A DNA stretch of 64,000 nt, taken from positions 62,001-126,000 of the forward strand of contig CAZKGM010000006.1 of assembly GCA_964552395.1 (NCBI GenBank). The letters run 5' to 3'. Below are positions 42,040 through 50,650 of the stretch, piece by piece. Source of the DNA: JAJDNH01 sp964552395 (GTDB lineage: Bacteria; Acidobacteriota; Thermoanaerobaculia; Thermoanaerobaculales; Sulfomarinibacteraceae). The notes beneath the pieces were generated by a model, which was not told the origin of the DNA, did no database searches, and saw only the letters and a list, made by a program, of their open reading frames with translations. The position numbers were made by a program, and so were the translations under genes. The number at the start of each line of letters is the position of its first letter. Position 1 is the stretch's first letter.

Positions 42040-42047
42040 AAGTCACA
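42032..42047. promoter_or_regulatory. CRP-like palindrome in divergent promoter region
   Basis: CGTGACACAAGTCACA contains the perfect inverted repeat GTGAC-ACAA-GTCAC. Read on the minus strand it is TGTGA-N6-TCACG, nine of ten bases of the E. coli CRP consensus. It lies at the start of the sigma gene and about 90 nt before the nine-heme cytochrome gene. Two CRP-type proteins are encoded in this window. Confidence 0.45.
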
Positions 42048-42134
42048 GCCGCCTACTGGAGACATGTCTCTTTGAGCATATGTGGACACACTATCCACTG
42101 GCTCGCTTCTGCGAAGCTCGAAAGGGAGGGCACT

Positions 42135-44675
42135 ATGCGGATGAGATGCATCTTCAAAACCGTCGGATATACGGCCGCGGCTCTGCTGCTGGTCTCCGGT
42201 CAGGCCCAAGCGCAGACCGGCAACCAGTGGAAGATCCTCGGTTGGAATGACCTCGGCATGCACTGCATGGATGACAGCTACGAGGTCTTTTCGATCCTGC
42301 CACCGTACAACACGATTCACGCACAGCTCATCGATCCATCCGGAAACAGACTCACCAACCCGTCGGGGATCACGGTCAGCTACCAGGGGATCGCCGACCC
42401 GACCGGCTCGATCAACACCACATCGGCCGGAAAGACCAACTTCTGGCAGTACGTGGGACAGCTGTTCGGCGCGTCCCCGCCGGTCGACCAGGGGTTGACC
42501 GGCTCTCAGATGCCGGGCGCCGGCAACGTGCCGCAGCCGATGCAATGGGAGAGCGGCTTGCAGTGGTTCACTGCCGAGGGCATACCGCTGACACCGTACG
42601 ACGACAGTGGCAACAAGAACTACTACCCGCTGATGCGGCTGGTTGCGCGCGACTCCGGCGGTGCCGTCATCGCGACCACCGACATCGTACTCCCTATCTC
42701 CGACGAGATGACCTGCACCGCGTGCCACGCCTCCGGTTCGCCTCCGGCAGGCGAGCCGGCCGCCGGCTGGGTGAACGACCCAGATCCCGTGCGTGACTAC
42801 CGCCTCAACGTGCTGCTCAAGCACGACGATCTCCAGCTCGGCACTCCCGCCTATCAGCAGGCCTTGGCCGACGCGGGTTACAGCGCCGCCGGGCTTTACG
42901 ACACGGTCCTCAACGACGGAACACCCGTTCTGTGCGATCGCTGTCACGGCTCGAACGCCCTTCCCGGTACCGGCATGACGGGTATCTCAGCGCTCACCGC
43001 CGCAGTGCACGGTCTCCACGCCTCGGTCACTGACCCCGCCACCGGCATGACCCTCGATGCAGCCGATAACCGCACCGCCTGCTACCGCTGCCACCCCGGC
43101 TCGGACACCCGATGCTTGCGAGGCGCGATGGGGCACGCGACGGCGGCGGATGCCAGCCTCTCCATTCAGTGTCAGAGCTGTCACGGGGCCATGAGCACGG
43201 TGGCCAATCCGGCGCGCGCGGGCTGGTTGGAGGAGCCGACGTGCCAAAGCTGCCACACCGGCACCGCTACCAACAACGCAGGACAGATCCGCTTCCTCAC
43301 TGCGTTCGACTCGCCCGGTCACTACCGCAACCCTGCAAGCACGGTGTTCGCGACCAACCCCGACACGCCTGCAGCGGGATTCTCGTTGTTTCGGTTCTCT
43401 ACCGGGCACGGCGGCCTGCAGTGCGAGTCCTGCCATGGCTCGACTCACGCCATCTTCCCCAGCTCGCATTCCAACGACGAGATCCGCAATCAGGAGTTGC
43501 AGGGGCACGGCGGCACCGTGGCCGAGTGCTCCGCCTGCCATGGCAACCAGCCGCAAACCACGACCGGGGGGCCGCACGGGATGCACCCGGTCGGGCAGAC
43601 CTGGGTCCAGCGTCACCACGACATCGCCGAGGAGGGCGGTGCGTCGGCCTGCAAGGCGTGTCACGGCACCGACTACCGCGGCACCGTTCTCTCACGGGCC
43701 CTCGGTGATCGTACGGTTTCCGCCTTTGGCACGAAGAACTTCTGGAAGGGTTACCAGATCGGCTGCTACACGTGCCACAACGGCCCAAGGAGCGAACATG
43801 CCAACCCCAACCATCCACCGTCGGCAACCGATCTGACCGCTAGCGTTGCCTCTGGCGCCACCCTGACGCTCACCCTGCAGGCCAATGATACCGATGGCGA
43901 TTCACTGCAGCTTCGCATCGTATCCCAGCCAGCGCACGGCCGGGCCGGCGTGGGCGGCAGCACGGCCACCTACATCCCCGACCCGGGGTTCACCGGCTCC
44001 GACTCGTTCACGTATGCCGCCTCCGACGGGATGGCGGACTCGAACCTCGCGAGCGTGACCGTGAGCGTCGGCGGCACCCCGTGCACGCTGTCCTGCTCCG
44101 CGACCGTGCCGGACGTTGCGCAGGTCGGGGAAACCGTCCAGTTCGCCGCGCTCGCCACGCCGAGCGGATGCTCGGGAACACCGGAGTACAGCTGGTCCTT
44201 CGGGGACGGAACGACCTCGAACACCCAGAACCCCCAGCACGCGTACTCCTCGAGTGGGACCTTCACCTGGACCGTAACCGCCACGCTCAACGGGGCGTCC
44301 TGCTCACGCACGGGTAGTATCGCTGTCAGCGATGTCGGCGGCGGCTGCTCGATCGAGTGCTCTGCCGAGGCCCCCGGCACGGCAATCGTGGGCCACAGAG
44401 TGCGGTTCTCGTCGGAGGTTGCTCCCTCGGACGGCTGCAGCGGTACGCCGACCTACCTCTGGCAGTTCGGCGATGGCGGCTCTTCGGACCGATCGGACCC
44501 TCGCCACGCCTACGGAAACAGGGGGACCTTCTCGTGGACGTTCACCGCCTCGCTGGACGGGGCTACCTGTGCCAAGGAGGGAACAATCAACGTGACCCGG
44601 CACGGAGATGGCGAGCATGGTGGACGCCACAGCTCCGTCCGTGGTTTCGCCAGCCCCCGGCCCGGGTCCGACTGA
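42135..44675 (+). CDS. Secreted nine-heme cytochrome c with cadherin-like and PKD domains
   Basis: An 846-residue exported protein. Signal peptide, then a domain beginning NQWKILGWNDLGMHCMDDSY (about 28-210), then nine CxxCH heme sites between about 205 and 545 (CTACH, CDRCH, CYRCH, CQSCH twice, CESCH, CSACH, CKACH, CYTCH). After NPNHPPSA comes a cadherin-like domain (DTDGDSLQLRIVSQPAHG, GSDSFTYAASDG), then two PKD domains each with SWSFGDG/WQFGDGG and a conserved Cys pair. Such cytochromes act outside the inner membrane, perhaps at the cell surface, as electron conduits. ATG 42135 follows GGGAGGG. A terminator ends the transcript. Confidence 0.9.
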   Translation: MRMRCIFKTVGYTAAALLLVSGQAQAQTGNQWKILGWNDLGMHCMDDSYEVFSILPPYNTIHAQLIDPSGNRLTNPSGITVSYQGIADPTGSINTTSAGKTNFWQYVGQLFGASPPVDQGLTGSQMPGAGNVPQPMQWESGLQWFTAEGIPLTPYDDSGNKNYYPLMRLVARDSGGAVIATTDIVLPISDEMTCTACHASGSPPAGEPAAGWVNDPDPVRDYRLNVLLKHDDLQLGTPAYQQALADAGYSAAGLYDTVLNDGTPVLCDRCHGSNALPGTGMTGISALTAAVHGLHASVTDPATGMTLDAADNRTACYRCHPGSDTRCLRGAMGHATAADASLSIQCQSCHGAMSTVANPARAGWLEEPTCQSCHTGTATNNAGQIRFLTAFDSPGHYRNPASTVFATNPDTPAAGFSLFRFSTGHGGLQCESCHGSTHAIFPSSHSNDEIRNQELQGHGGTVAECSACHGNQPQTTTGGPHGMHPVGQTWVQRHHDIAEEGGASACKACHGTDYRGTVLSRALGDRTVSAFGTKNFWKGYQIGCYTCHNGPRSEHANPNHPPSATDLTASVASGATLTLTLQANDTDGDSLQLRIVSQPAHGRAGVGGSTATYIPDPGFTGSDSFTYAASDGMADSNLASVTVSVGGTPCTLSCSATVPDVAQVGETVQFAALATPSGCSGTPEYSWSFGDGTTSNTQNPQHAYSSSGTFTWTVTATLNGASCSRTGSIAVSDVGGGCSIECSAEAPGTAIVGHRVRFSSEVAPSDGCSGTPTYLWQFGDGGSSDRSDPRHAYGNRGTFSWTFTASLDGATCAKEGTINVTRHGDGEHGGRHSSVRGFASPRPGSD

Positions 44676-44702
44676 CCTTACTCTCTGGAACCTGTAGGCC
44701 AC

Positions 44703-44726
44703 GGGCCCGCGCTCAAGCGCGGGCCC
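44703..44726 (+). terminator. Rho-independent terminator
   Basis: GGGCCCGCGC TCAA GCGCGGGCCC is a perfect 10-bp stem with a 4-base loop, followed by GCTTTCTT. It lies 28 nt after the stop of the nine-heme cytochrome gene. Confidence 0.85.
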
Positions 44727-44810
44727 GCTTTCTTACACCGTCCCTGCCTATCTCCTTCGTCCAGGCTCCCTCCTGTCAGGCACCGTCTCGAGTGCCGTTG
44801 AGGCTTGGCT

Positions 44811-44896
44811 GTGAACGGCGAAGACGCCAAGTACGCTGGGTTCGCCAAGGAGATGTTTGAGTCTAAGTCTCTGCGTTCTCTGCGCCTTGTCGGTTC
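44811..44896. repeat. Intergenic inverted-repeat element (MITE-like)
   Basis: The two ends are imperfect inverted copies: the left end reads TGAACGGCGAAGACGCCAAG and the reverse complement of the right end reads TGAACCGACAAGGCGCAGAG. Phrases such as CTCTGCGTTCTCTGCGCC are common in dispersed intergenic repeats of Acidobacteriota and deltaproteobacteria. I see only this one copy in the window. There is no open frame in it. Confidence 0.5.
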
Positions 44897-44992
44897 AATC
44901 ATCGCTTTGCCAATATCGGGTTCTGCGCGGAGACAACCTGACTCAAAGGGATAGGTGGAACCCGGTCCAGTCGAGTGCCGAACCTCGCTGGC

Positions 44993-45292
44993 TCACCGGG
45001 CTCGAGCACCGACGTGGGCGATGATCTGCTCGAACTTGTCCTCGAACGTCTGTCGGAACGCCCCGTGGAACAGGGCGATCCGCTCGTCCGTGAGCCGCGC
45101 GCTGAAACCTCCGTCGGCGACATCGAGGGCGTACCTCAGCTCGCTTGTCCCCATACGGGAGAACCTCACCACGAGCTCGTCGCCGTCGCGTTCGAGCGTC
45201 ACGATTTCGCCGAGCTCGCGGCCCGAGAGCTCCTCGCGAACCCGCTCGACGAAAGCGTCCGGCCCCATCCCCGGCACCTCAAACGACTGCAT
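44993..45292 (-). CDS. Small hypothetical protein
   Basis: 99 residues from ATG 45292, 5 nt after GGAGG; the frame is open five codons further up. It is predicted to be a single alpha/beta domain: FVERVREELSGRELGEIVTLERDGDELVVRFSRMGTSELRYALDVADGGFSARLTDERI. It has no Cys, signal or membrane segment. I do not recognise it. It overlaps the end of the MBL gene by 14 nt, so the two are co-translated, and it may modulate that enzyme. Confidence 0.65.
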   Translation of the reverse strand: MQSFEVPGMGPDAFVERVREELSGRELGEIVTLERDGDELVVRFSRMGTSELRYALDVADGGFSARLTDERIALFHGAFRQTFEDKFEQIIAHVGARAR

Positions 45293-46139
45293 CGGGTCCT
45301 CCTGCACCTACGCTATCACGGTACGGCCCGCCGCAGTTTGCCGGGTCCGACTCCAGCAGCGATCGCACCAGGTTGATCTTGGCGAAGTCGCCACCGCTGA
45401 TCCACGTCATCCACCCCTCCCGCCCGAGCAGCCGCCGTGTCATGGCCCGCAGCGACAGCCCCTCTGTTCGCAACCGCCAAACATCACGGGCCAGCTTCTC
45501 CCAGTGGCCGATCCGGCGTTGGAGCGCCGTCGTCCCCTCCTCGAGAACACCCGCGTGTGAGCACACCACGAGCCGCGGCCGCAACGACGCCACACGGTGC
45601 AACGACTGCAGGTGGGTCCAGGCGTCCTCCGCCCGCCGGAGGTAGAGCACCCGGGCCGAGATGTAGAGGTCTCCCGTGAACAGCCAGCCCGTGTCGGGCG
45701 CGTACAGGCACACGTGGTCGGACGCGTGGCCCGGCGTCGGAATGACCTGGAACCGGTGGCCGGCAATGACGATCTCATCCCCCATCACATGGGCATCTAC
45801 GTCGACCGGTTGACCCCAGACGACCTTCCGGTACAGCGGAATACGATAGTAGCTGCGGAGAATCGGCACAGTGCGCGGCGGCGCGACGATCTCCACTCCA
45901 AGCTCGCGCGCGAGCAGCGCGTCACCGCCGGCGTGGTCCTCGTGGTGGTGAGTGTGGACGATCCGGCGCACACCGTGATCTCTGCTCCACGCCAGCAGCT
46001 CGGGCGCCGTCCGCGGGCAGCCGCTGTCGATCAGGGTGTCGCCCAGCAGGTACGCCGACACCTGATACACAGGCCGGCCCAGGATTGTCGGCAGGAGCTG
46101 GATTCGGGTCAGAGGGCCGTGGGTCGAGGTTCTCAGCAT
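45279..46139 (-). CDS. MBL-fold hydrolase
   Basis: A 286-residue cytosolic metallo-beta-lactamase-fold protein. The first motif is HTHHHEDHAGGDALL (H-x-H-x-D-H), followed by PTPGHASDHVCLY and GDLYIS, and SHAG as further ligands. The C-terminal helical part (ALQRRIGHWEKLARDVWRLRTEG) is like that of the beta-lactamase-like/LACTB2 group that acts on nucleic acid or lactone substrates. ATG 46139 is chosen because translation earlier has no start with a ribosome binding site. It overlaps a small gene downstream. Confidence 0.85.
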   Translation of the reverse strand: MLRTSTHGPLTRIQLLPTILGRPVYQVSAYLLGDTLIDSGCPRTAPELLAWSRDHGVRRIVHTHHHEDHAGGDALLARELGVEIVAPPRTVPILRSYYRIPLYRKVVWGQPVDVDAHVMGDEIVIAGHRFQVIPTPGHASDHVCLYAPDTGWLFTGDLYISARVLYLRRAEDAWTHLQSLHRVASLRPRLVVCSHAGVLEEGTTALQRRIGHWEKLARDVWRLRTEGLSLRAMTRRLLGREGWMTWISGGDFAKINLVRSLLESDPANCGGPYRDSVGAGGPDAVV

Positions 46140-46198
46140 CGCCGCCGACCAGTTTGGCCCGGCCGACGGCGGTGTGCAACACCGGCCAGCATGCACAA

Positions 46199-46222
46199 GG
46201 GGCGCGGCTCTCGCCGCGCCCC
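46199..46222 (-). terminator. Hairpin after tetraheme cytochrome gene
   Basis: GGGGCGCGGC TCTC GCCGCGCCCC, a perfect 10-bp stem, 26 nt past the stop of the minus-strand cytochrome. Only a weak T run follows in that direction. Confidence 0.65.
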
Positions 46223-46247
46223 GTCGGCTGTCATGCGGACTACAATG

Positions 46248-46724
46248 TCACTCGAACTGAGTCGGATCCTTCTTGAACTCGTGGATCGCCTTCTTGTTCT
46301 GAAGCGAGGCCTTCCAATCGACCTTCTTGTGGTGATCCTGCCCGTCGTGGCATCCGTTGCAGGTCTCCTGGTGAGGAAGAATGAGGCCGTTGGACTTGGC
46401 CATCTCGACGTCCTTCATGATGCTCATCTTCTTGTAGTCGCCTCCGGCACCATGACACGCCTCGCACTGAACACCGGCCATCGCCTCGTCGCTGTTGGTG
46501 GCGTGGCACTTCAGGCACTCGGGCCCGAACTTGCGGTCCTTCGCCGCCTTGGCAACATCGGTCGCCTTGGCGTGAACGGTGTTCTCCCACGAGGTGAACT
46601 CCACCCTGTGGCACATCTTGCACTTCTGGGCACCGACGTAGGTGTGCTCGCCGGCCTGGGCGCCGCTGGCGAACGGCACGACCAGAACCAGTGCCGCAAC
46701 CCCCCACTTGATCACGCTTCTCAT
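46248..46724 (-). CDS. Tetraheme cytochrome c (cytochrome c554-like)
   Basis: A 158-residue periplasmic protein. Signal MRSVIKWGVAALVLVVPFASGA. Four heme sites: CKMCH, CLKCH, CEACH, CNGCH. The first part (HTYVGAQKCKMCHRVEFTSWENTVHAKA) is the start typical of the c554-type multiheme family, which passes electrons in the periplasm, sometimes to nitrogen oxides. GAAAGGAGG precedes ATG 46724. Its own promoter is visible (TTGCAA-18-TACAAT). Alone in its operon, it could serve either multiheme system here. Confidence 0.9.
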   Translation of the reverse strand: MRSVIKWGVAALVLVVPFASGAQAGEHTYVGAQKCKMCHRVEFTSWENTVHAKATDVAKAAKDRKFGPECLKCHATNSDEAMAGVQCEACHGAGGDYKKMSIMKDVEMAKSNGLILPHQETCNGCHDGQDHHKKVDWKASLQNKKAIHEFKKDPTQFE

Positions 46725-46779
46725 CCCGAACCCTCCTTTCGCTGACGGCCCAAGACTCCGCCATGCGTATCCAGGCCCG

Positions 46780-46809
46780 ATTGTAATCGCTCCCCCTCAC
46801 CGATTGCAA
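46780..46809 (-). promoter_or_regulatory. Sigma70-type promoter
   Basis: On the minus strand TTGCAA (46809-46804) and TACAAT (46785-46780) are separated by 18 nt, 55 nt upstream of the tetraheme cytochrome start. Confidence 0.5.
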
Positions 46810-46831
46810 ACCCGTCACGCGTCACGTGCTG

Positions 46832-49471
46832 CTACCAGCGAGCCGGGTCGATCCCTTCCAGGACCAGGAGCTCCCCGGTCGACGACCGACGATTCATGAT
46901 CAGGCGGCCGGTCGCCGGGTTGACCGTCAGCGGCAGATGCTCCGCCTGAGGGGCCGGCTCGGCCCCGATGTCGAGGGTCGAGCGCTTCCGCCACCGCCAC
47001 GACCCGGGCCTCGCTTCCCACAGCTCGAGGTGGTCTCTGCCCCGCCGCACCTGCCACAACGCGCCGCCATCAGGACGCCACGCGAGCTGTGTCGAGTAGT
47101 CGCCGATCCGTCTCGGCTCCCCTCCCTCGGGGCTCACGACCCACGCCCCCTGGTTTGGGTCGGAAGCATCCGTCCACACAACGTAAGCGATCCACTTGCC
47201 GTTAGGGCTCCAGCGCGGGTAGTCGCCGCCGCCCGGAGTCAGCTGGCGTGGAGTTCCACCGGCGGCGGATACGACCCATACGGCGGTCGGGGACCCGGCG
47301 GCGTACGCCAGGAACCGGCCGTCTGGCGACCAGGAAGGGAACTCCGAGGCTTCGACGCCTCGGGCGAGCGCCACCGGATGGCCGCCGGACCGCGAGACGA
47401 CGTGCAGCTCAGTGACGCCACCGTCTCCCGGAGCGAGGTAGGCAACCCTCTGGCCCTCCGGTGAAAACGCCGGACAGGAACCGGTCTCTCTTTCCGACAG
47501 CAGCAACCTCTCCCTCCCATCCTTGCCGTGCAGCACGAGGACTCGCCTGCCCGCCGCGGTGCGCCGGTACACCATCGCGCCGTCCCCGGCAACGCTCCCC
47601 CACCCTGCCCCAATCACACCGCAGAGACGGCAGGTCCAGGCGCCCCCCATCGGATCGACCGACACGAGTTCGTTGAAAGTGCGGGTGCGCACCATGGCCA
47701 GGCGAGTGCCGGATGGATCGAACACCGGGTGCACGAGGTTCTCGAGTGCCGGCATCACCGCCGTCGCACCGGATTCGGTAAGCCGGAGCAGTCGCCCGTC
47801 GACAACTGCCGCCATTGACCGCCCGCCAGACGCCCACGAGACCCCGCCGAGACTGCGTCCGGGCGCCAGCCACTGCCGTCGCGGGCCGTCCGCTTGTCCG
47901 GCGGCGGTTACGAACACGCCGGCCTGTGTGTCGCTGGGACCGCCGAGCAGGGCCAGCCCACCACCCGGCCGGGGCAGCGCACCCCACCAGGAAAGCTCTT
48001 GCCCCCCACCTAGATACGACGACACGGCACCGCTGCCAGGTTCGAGCAACCAGAGGCTGCCGACGCCGTTCTCGACCCGCGAAAACAACACATGCTCGCG
48101 GTCCAACCACACGCCCCTCGACGCGTTTTCAACCGCCGCGAGGGCGGCTCCGCCGACTGCTGGGATGACCTCCAGCCGCTGGCTCTCGCTGCCGACGGCG
48201 GTAACTGCGAGCGCACTGCCGTCGGGCGAAAACCGGGGCCATGCCAGGATCTCGCCGGGGCGCGCGCGCTCGATCAGGCGCGGCGCTCCCCCTTCAGCCG
48301 ACACGGCCAGCAGCTCTCCGCGGTTGCCGATCATGTGCTCGACCACGAGCGTGTCACCCCCGGGGCTCCACGTTGGATGCCACAGCGCACCAGATAGCTC
48401 AAGGAGCTGTCGCGGTCGCCATGCTCCCGGATCGGGTCGCCTTGCCTCCGTCCCGCGCCGTCCCAGCACGCCGCCGGCGAGCAGCCCTATGGCCAGAGCC
48501 GCAGCTGTAACAGCGACGATCACGGCGCCCCGCCTGCGGCGTCGCTGGCGCAGAGCGCTGACGCGAGCCGACGACACTCTGCGTGTCGGCGTCCGGTCAA
48601 GCCTCGCGCCAAGCGTTTCGTGCACCGCCGCCAGGTCCCGAGCGAGCTCGCCGCCATCCGCATAGCGCCGCCCAGGCTCGCGCTCCAGGCACCTGCCAAC
48701 GACCGCTGCAAGCTCGGCCGGCACATCAACCGCGCACGCTTCGACCGGCATGTACTCCGCTCGTGCCACCTTCTGCAGTACGCCGACCGGAGTCTCGCCG
48801 GTGAACGCCCTTTTCCCCGTCAGCATCTCGTACAGGACCGTACCGCAGGAAAAAACGTCCGTTCGTGGACCGACCGCGTCGCCCAGCGCTTGTTCCGGCG
48901 ACATGTACGGGCAGGACCCCAATACCATCCCCGGCTGGGTGAGCGTTTCCTCCATCGGCCGGTCCTCTGCGCGGAGCAGCCGGGCGAGCCCGAAGTCGAA
49001 CACCTTGACGAAGTCGTCCGCGATGACCATGACGTTGGACGGCTTCAGATCGCGGTGGACAATGCCGGCAGAGTGCGCCGCCGATAACGCGCGTGCCACC
49101 TGCTCGGCCAGTGCCACCGCCCGGTGCAGGGCAAGCGGCCCATCGACGAGTAGGCGGTCCAGAGAGGTCCCCCGGACCAGCTCCATGACGATGTAGGGGA
49201 GTTCCTCCCCGGTCGCCGGATCAGCGGACCCGACGTCGAAAACCGGCACCACGTTAGGGTGCAGAATCCGGGCCATGGCGCGCGCCTCACGCTCGAAGCG
49301 CTGCCTGGCCGCCTGATCCGAGACCAGCATCTGGGGCAGGACCTTGATCGCAACCTCACGGTCCAACCGCTCGTCCCGGGCCACCCACACGGCGCCCATC
49401 CCCCCGCGAGCCAGGAGGCGAAGCAGCCGATACCGGCCGAGCAGCATTCCCTCGGTGATCGTTGCGGTCAA
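46832..49471 (-). CDS. Ser/Thr protein kinase with TM helix and TolB-like propeller
   Basis: An 879-residue PknB-type membrane kinase. Kinase domain 12-275: ARGGMGAVWVARD, AIKVL (K43), GIVHRDLKPSNVM, VFDFGLARL, GSCPYMSPEQAL, CGTVLYEML; all catalytic residues are present. The region to 315 is Arg-rich, followed by one membrane helix (AVIVAVTAAALAIGLLAGGVL). Residues 350-879 are WD40/TolB repeats with many 'LW/HPTWSPGGD', 'FPSWSPDGRFLAYAA' blocks, forming a periplasmic propeller sensor. TTG 49471 is the best start (GGAGGGAGC before it). The domain pair suggests signal sensing outside the cell and phosphorylation inside. Confidence 0.93.
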   Translation of the reverse strand: MTATITEGMLLGRYRLLRLLARGGMGAVWVARDERLDREVAIKVLPQMLVSDQAARQRFEREARAMARILHPNVVPVFDVGSADPATGEELPYIVMELVRGTSLDRLLVDGPLALHRAVALAEQVARALSAAHSAGIVHRDLKPSNVMVIADDFVKVFDFGLARLLRAEDRPMEETLTQPGMVLGSCPYMSPEQALGDAVGPRTDVFSCGTVLYEMLTGKRAFTGETPVGVLQKVARAEYMPVEACAVDVPAELAAVVGRCLEREPGRRYADGGELARDLAAVHETLGARLDRTPTRRVSSARVSALRQRRRRRGAVIVAVTAAALAIGLLAGGVLGRRGTEARRPDPGAWRPRQLLELSGALWHPTWSPGGDTLVVEHMIGNRGELLAVSAEGGAPRLIERARPGEILAWPRFSPDGSALAVTAVGSESQRLEVIPAVGGAALAAVENASRGVWLDREHVLFSRVENGVGSLWLLEPGSGAVSSYLGGGQELSWWGALPRPGGGLALLGGPSDTQAGVFVTAAGQADGPRRQWLAPGRSLGGVSWASGGRSMAAVVDGRLLRLTESGATAVMPALENLVHPVFDPSGTRLAMVRTRTFNELVSVDPMGGAWTCRLCGVIGAGWGSVAGDGAMVYRRTAAGRRVLVLHGKDGRERLLLSERETGSCPAFSPEGQRVAYLAPGDGGVTELHVVSRSGGHPVALARGVEASEFPSWSPDGRFLAYAAGSPTAVWVVSAAGGTPRQLTPGGGDYPRWSPNGKWIAYVVWTDASDPNQGAWVVSPEGGEPRRIGDYSTQLAWRPDGGALWQVRRGRDHLELWEARPGSWRWRKRSTLDIGAEPAPQAEHLPLTVNPATGRLIMNRRSSTGELLVLEGIDPARW

Positions 49472-49643
49472 GCTCCCTCCATCATACGACGTCGGGGTCG
49501 CGTTCAGCCTCCCGATGGCCTGTCACGAGCACCGTGAGGGGCTGACCGGCTGGTTCGGTTCAAGTCCGCTTGTCAACCATCGCTGTCGCAGACGGGACAG
49601 GGTCGAGCCCTGGCTCTCTTCCGCTGTTCGCTCTCCGGGTCCT

Positions 49644-50279
49644 TCAGCGGCCGGTGCCCGGAGTACCGTCCTCAACCGTTGCAATCGGCGGAAACAGCCA
49701 TTGCTGGAAGGCGTCGAACGCCCCCTCCGGTTCATGACAGCGTCGGCAGCGCGCCTCGTACATGTCCGCTGCGCCGACGACCACCTGCTCGTCGGACGCG
49801 ACCAAGCGCTGGGTGTAGCCCGCCTGAGCGCCGCAGCGGGTACAGATGGCGGTGATCTTCTGAACCTGCTCCGCAATCGCCAGTAGCTGCGGCATGGGAC
49901 CGAACGGTACCCCGCGGTAGTCCATGTCCAGCCCGGCCACGATGACCCGCTTCCCGAGGTTGGCCAGGTGAGAGCACACGCCGGGGAGATCGGTGTCGAA
50001 GAACTGCGCCTCGTCAATACCGACAACCTCGGTCCTCGGATCGAGCCGGTGCAGGATCTCCTCCGCACGCTCTACGACCTGGGATGGCAGCCGCCACTTC
50101 GAGTGTGAGACAACCTCGTTCTCACCGTAGCGGCTGTCCAGCGCGGGTTTGAACACCTGCAATCTCAGCCGGGCAATGGCGGCACGCCGCAGCCGACGGA
50201 TCAGCTCCTCGGACTTGCCCGAAAACATGGGACCCGTGATCACCTCGATCCAACCTGAGCCCGGTCGCAAGACGCTCAT
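49644..50279 (-). CDS. tdk: Thymidine kinase
   Basis: A 211-residue type II thymidine kinase, which salvages thymidine to dTMP. P-loop EVITGPMFSGKSEEL, catalytic VGIDEAQFFD, thymidine-binding lasso KITAICTRCG...AGYTQRL, and the zinc pairs CTRC and CRRC. ATG 50279 (MSVLRPGSG) is preceded by GGAGGGTTG; an earlier in-frame ATG would add ten residues. It lies alone between the kinase gene and cstA. Confidence 0.95.
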   Translation of the reverse strand: MSVLRPGSGWIEVITGPMFSGKSEELIRRLRRAAIARLRLQVFKPALDSRYGENEVVSHSKWRLPSQVVERAEEILHRLDPRTEVVGIDEAQFFDTDLPGVCSHLANLGKRVIVAGLDMDYRGVPFGPMPQLLAIAEQVQKITAICTRCGAQAGYTQRLVASDEQVVVGAADMYEARCRRCHEPEGAFDAFQQWLFPPIATVEDGTPGTGR

Positions 50280-50650
50280 CAACCCTCCTATGCGGCCACA
50301 GGGTACCACTCGGACGTCTGAAACCCAGCGAGCGCGAGGGGTCTTTCGGGAGGCTCAAGAACCGTGTCTTCGATGAGGTCTCGAATCGCTCCACAGGTCC
50401 ACTGGAAGCTCCGCCGCCGTTCTCTCCATGAGCCGCCGCTCCCGGCGTCGCCCGCGTCCGGAACGTGCACCACCGCTCGCCTTGTCCGCCGGCCACCGGC
50501 CTTTACGCTCCCTTGACAACCGGCGCCCTGGCGCTCACAGTTGTCTGCAGGTATTCCGAAGATCGCTGTTGAGGGGGAGAAAATTTTTCTATCGTTTTGT
50601 TTTGTGGCGCTCGATGGCCGGCTGACGGCCATCGGGAGGAAGGAGTGAGT
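50280..50650. other. Divergent intergenic region with AT-rich promoter section
   Basis: 370 nt between tdk and cstA. An AT-rich patch (about 50579-50604, AAAATTTTTCT...TTTTGTTTTG) stands out in a GC-rich region and probably holds the cstA promoter; TTGAGG at 50569 is a weak -35. It carries no convincing gene; open frames are shadows. Confidence 0.5.
50612..50634 (+). promoter_or_regulatory. Leader hairpin before cstA
   Basis: CGATGGCCG GCTGA CGGCCATCG, a perfect 9-bp stem, ends just before the GGGAGGAAGGAG ribosome binding site of cstA. It could affect access to the ribosome binding site or be a protein or RNA binding site. No known riboswitch is recognised. Confidence 0.4.

Noticed and set aside
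50616..50633. Possible sigma54 promoter before cstA (GG-N10-GC spacing)
   Set aside because: The bases match poorly outside GG/GC, and the site lies inside the 9-bp hairpin next to the ribosome binding site, too close to the start codon.
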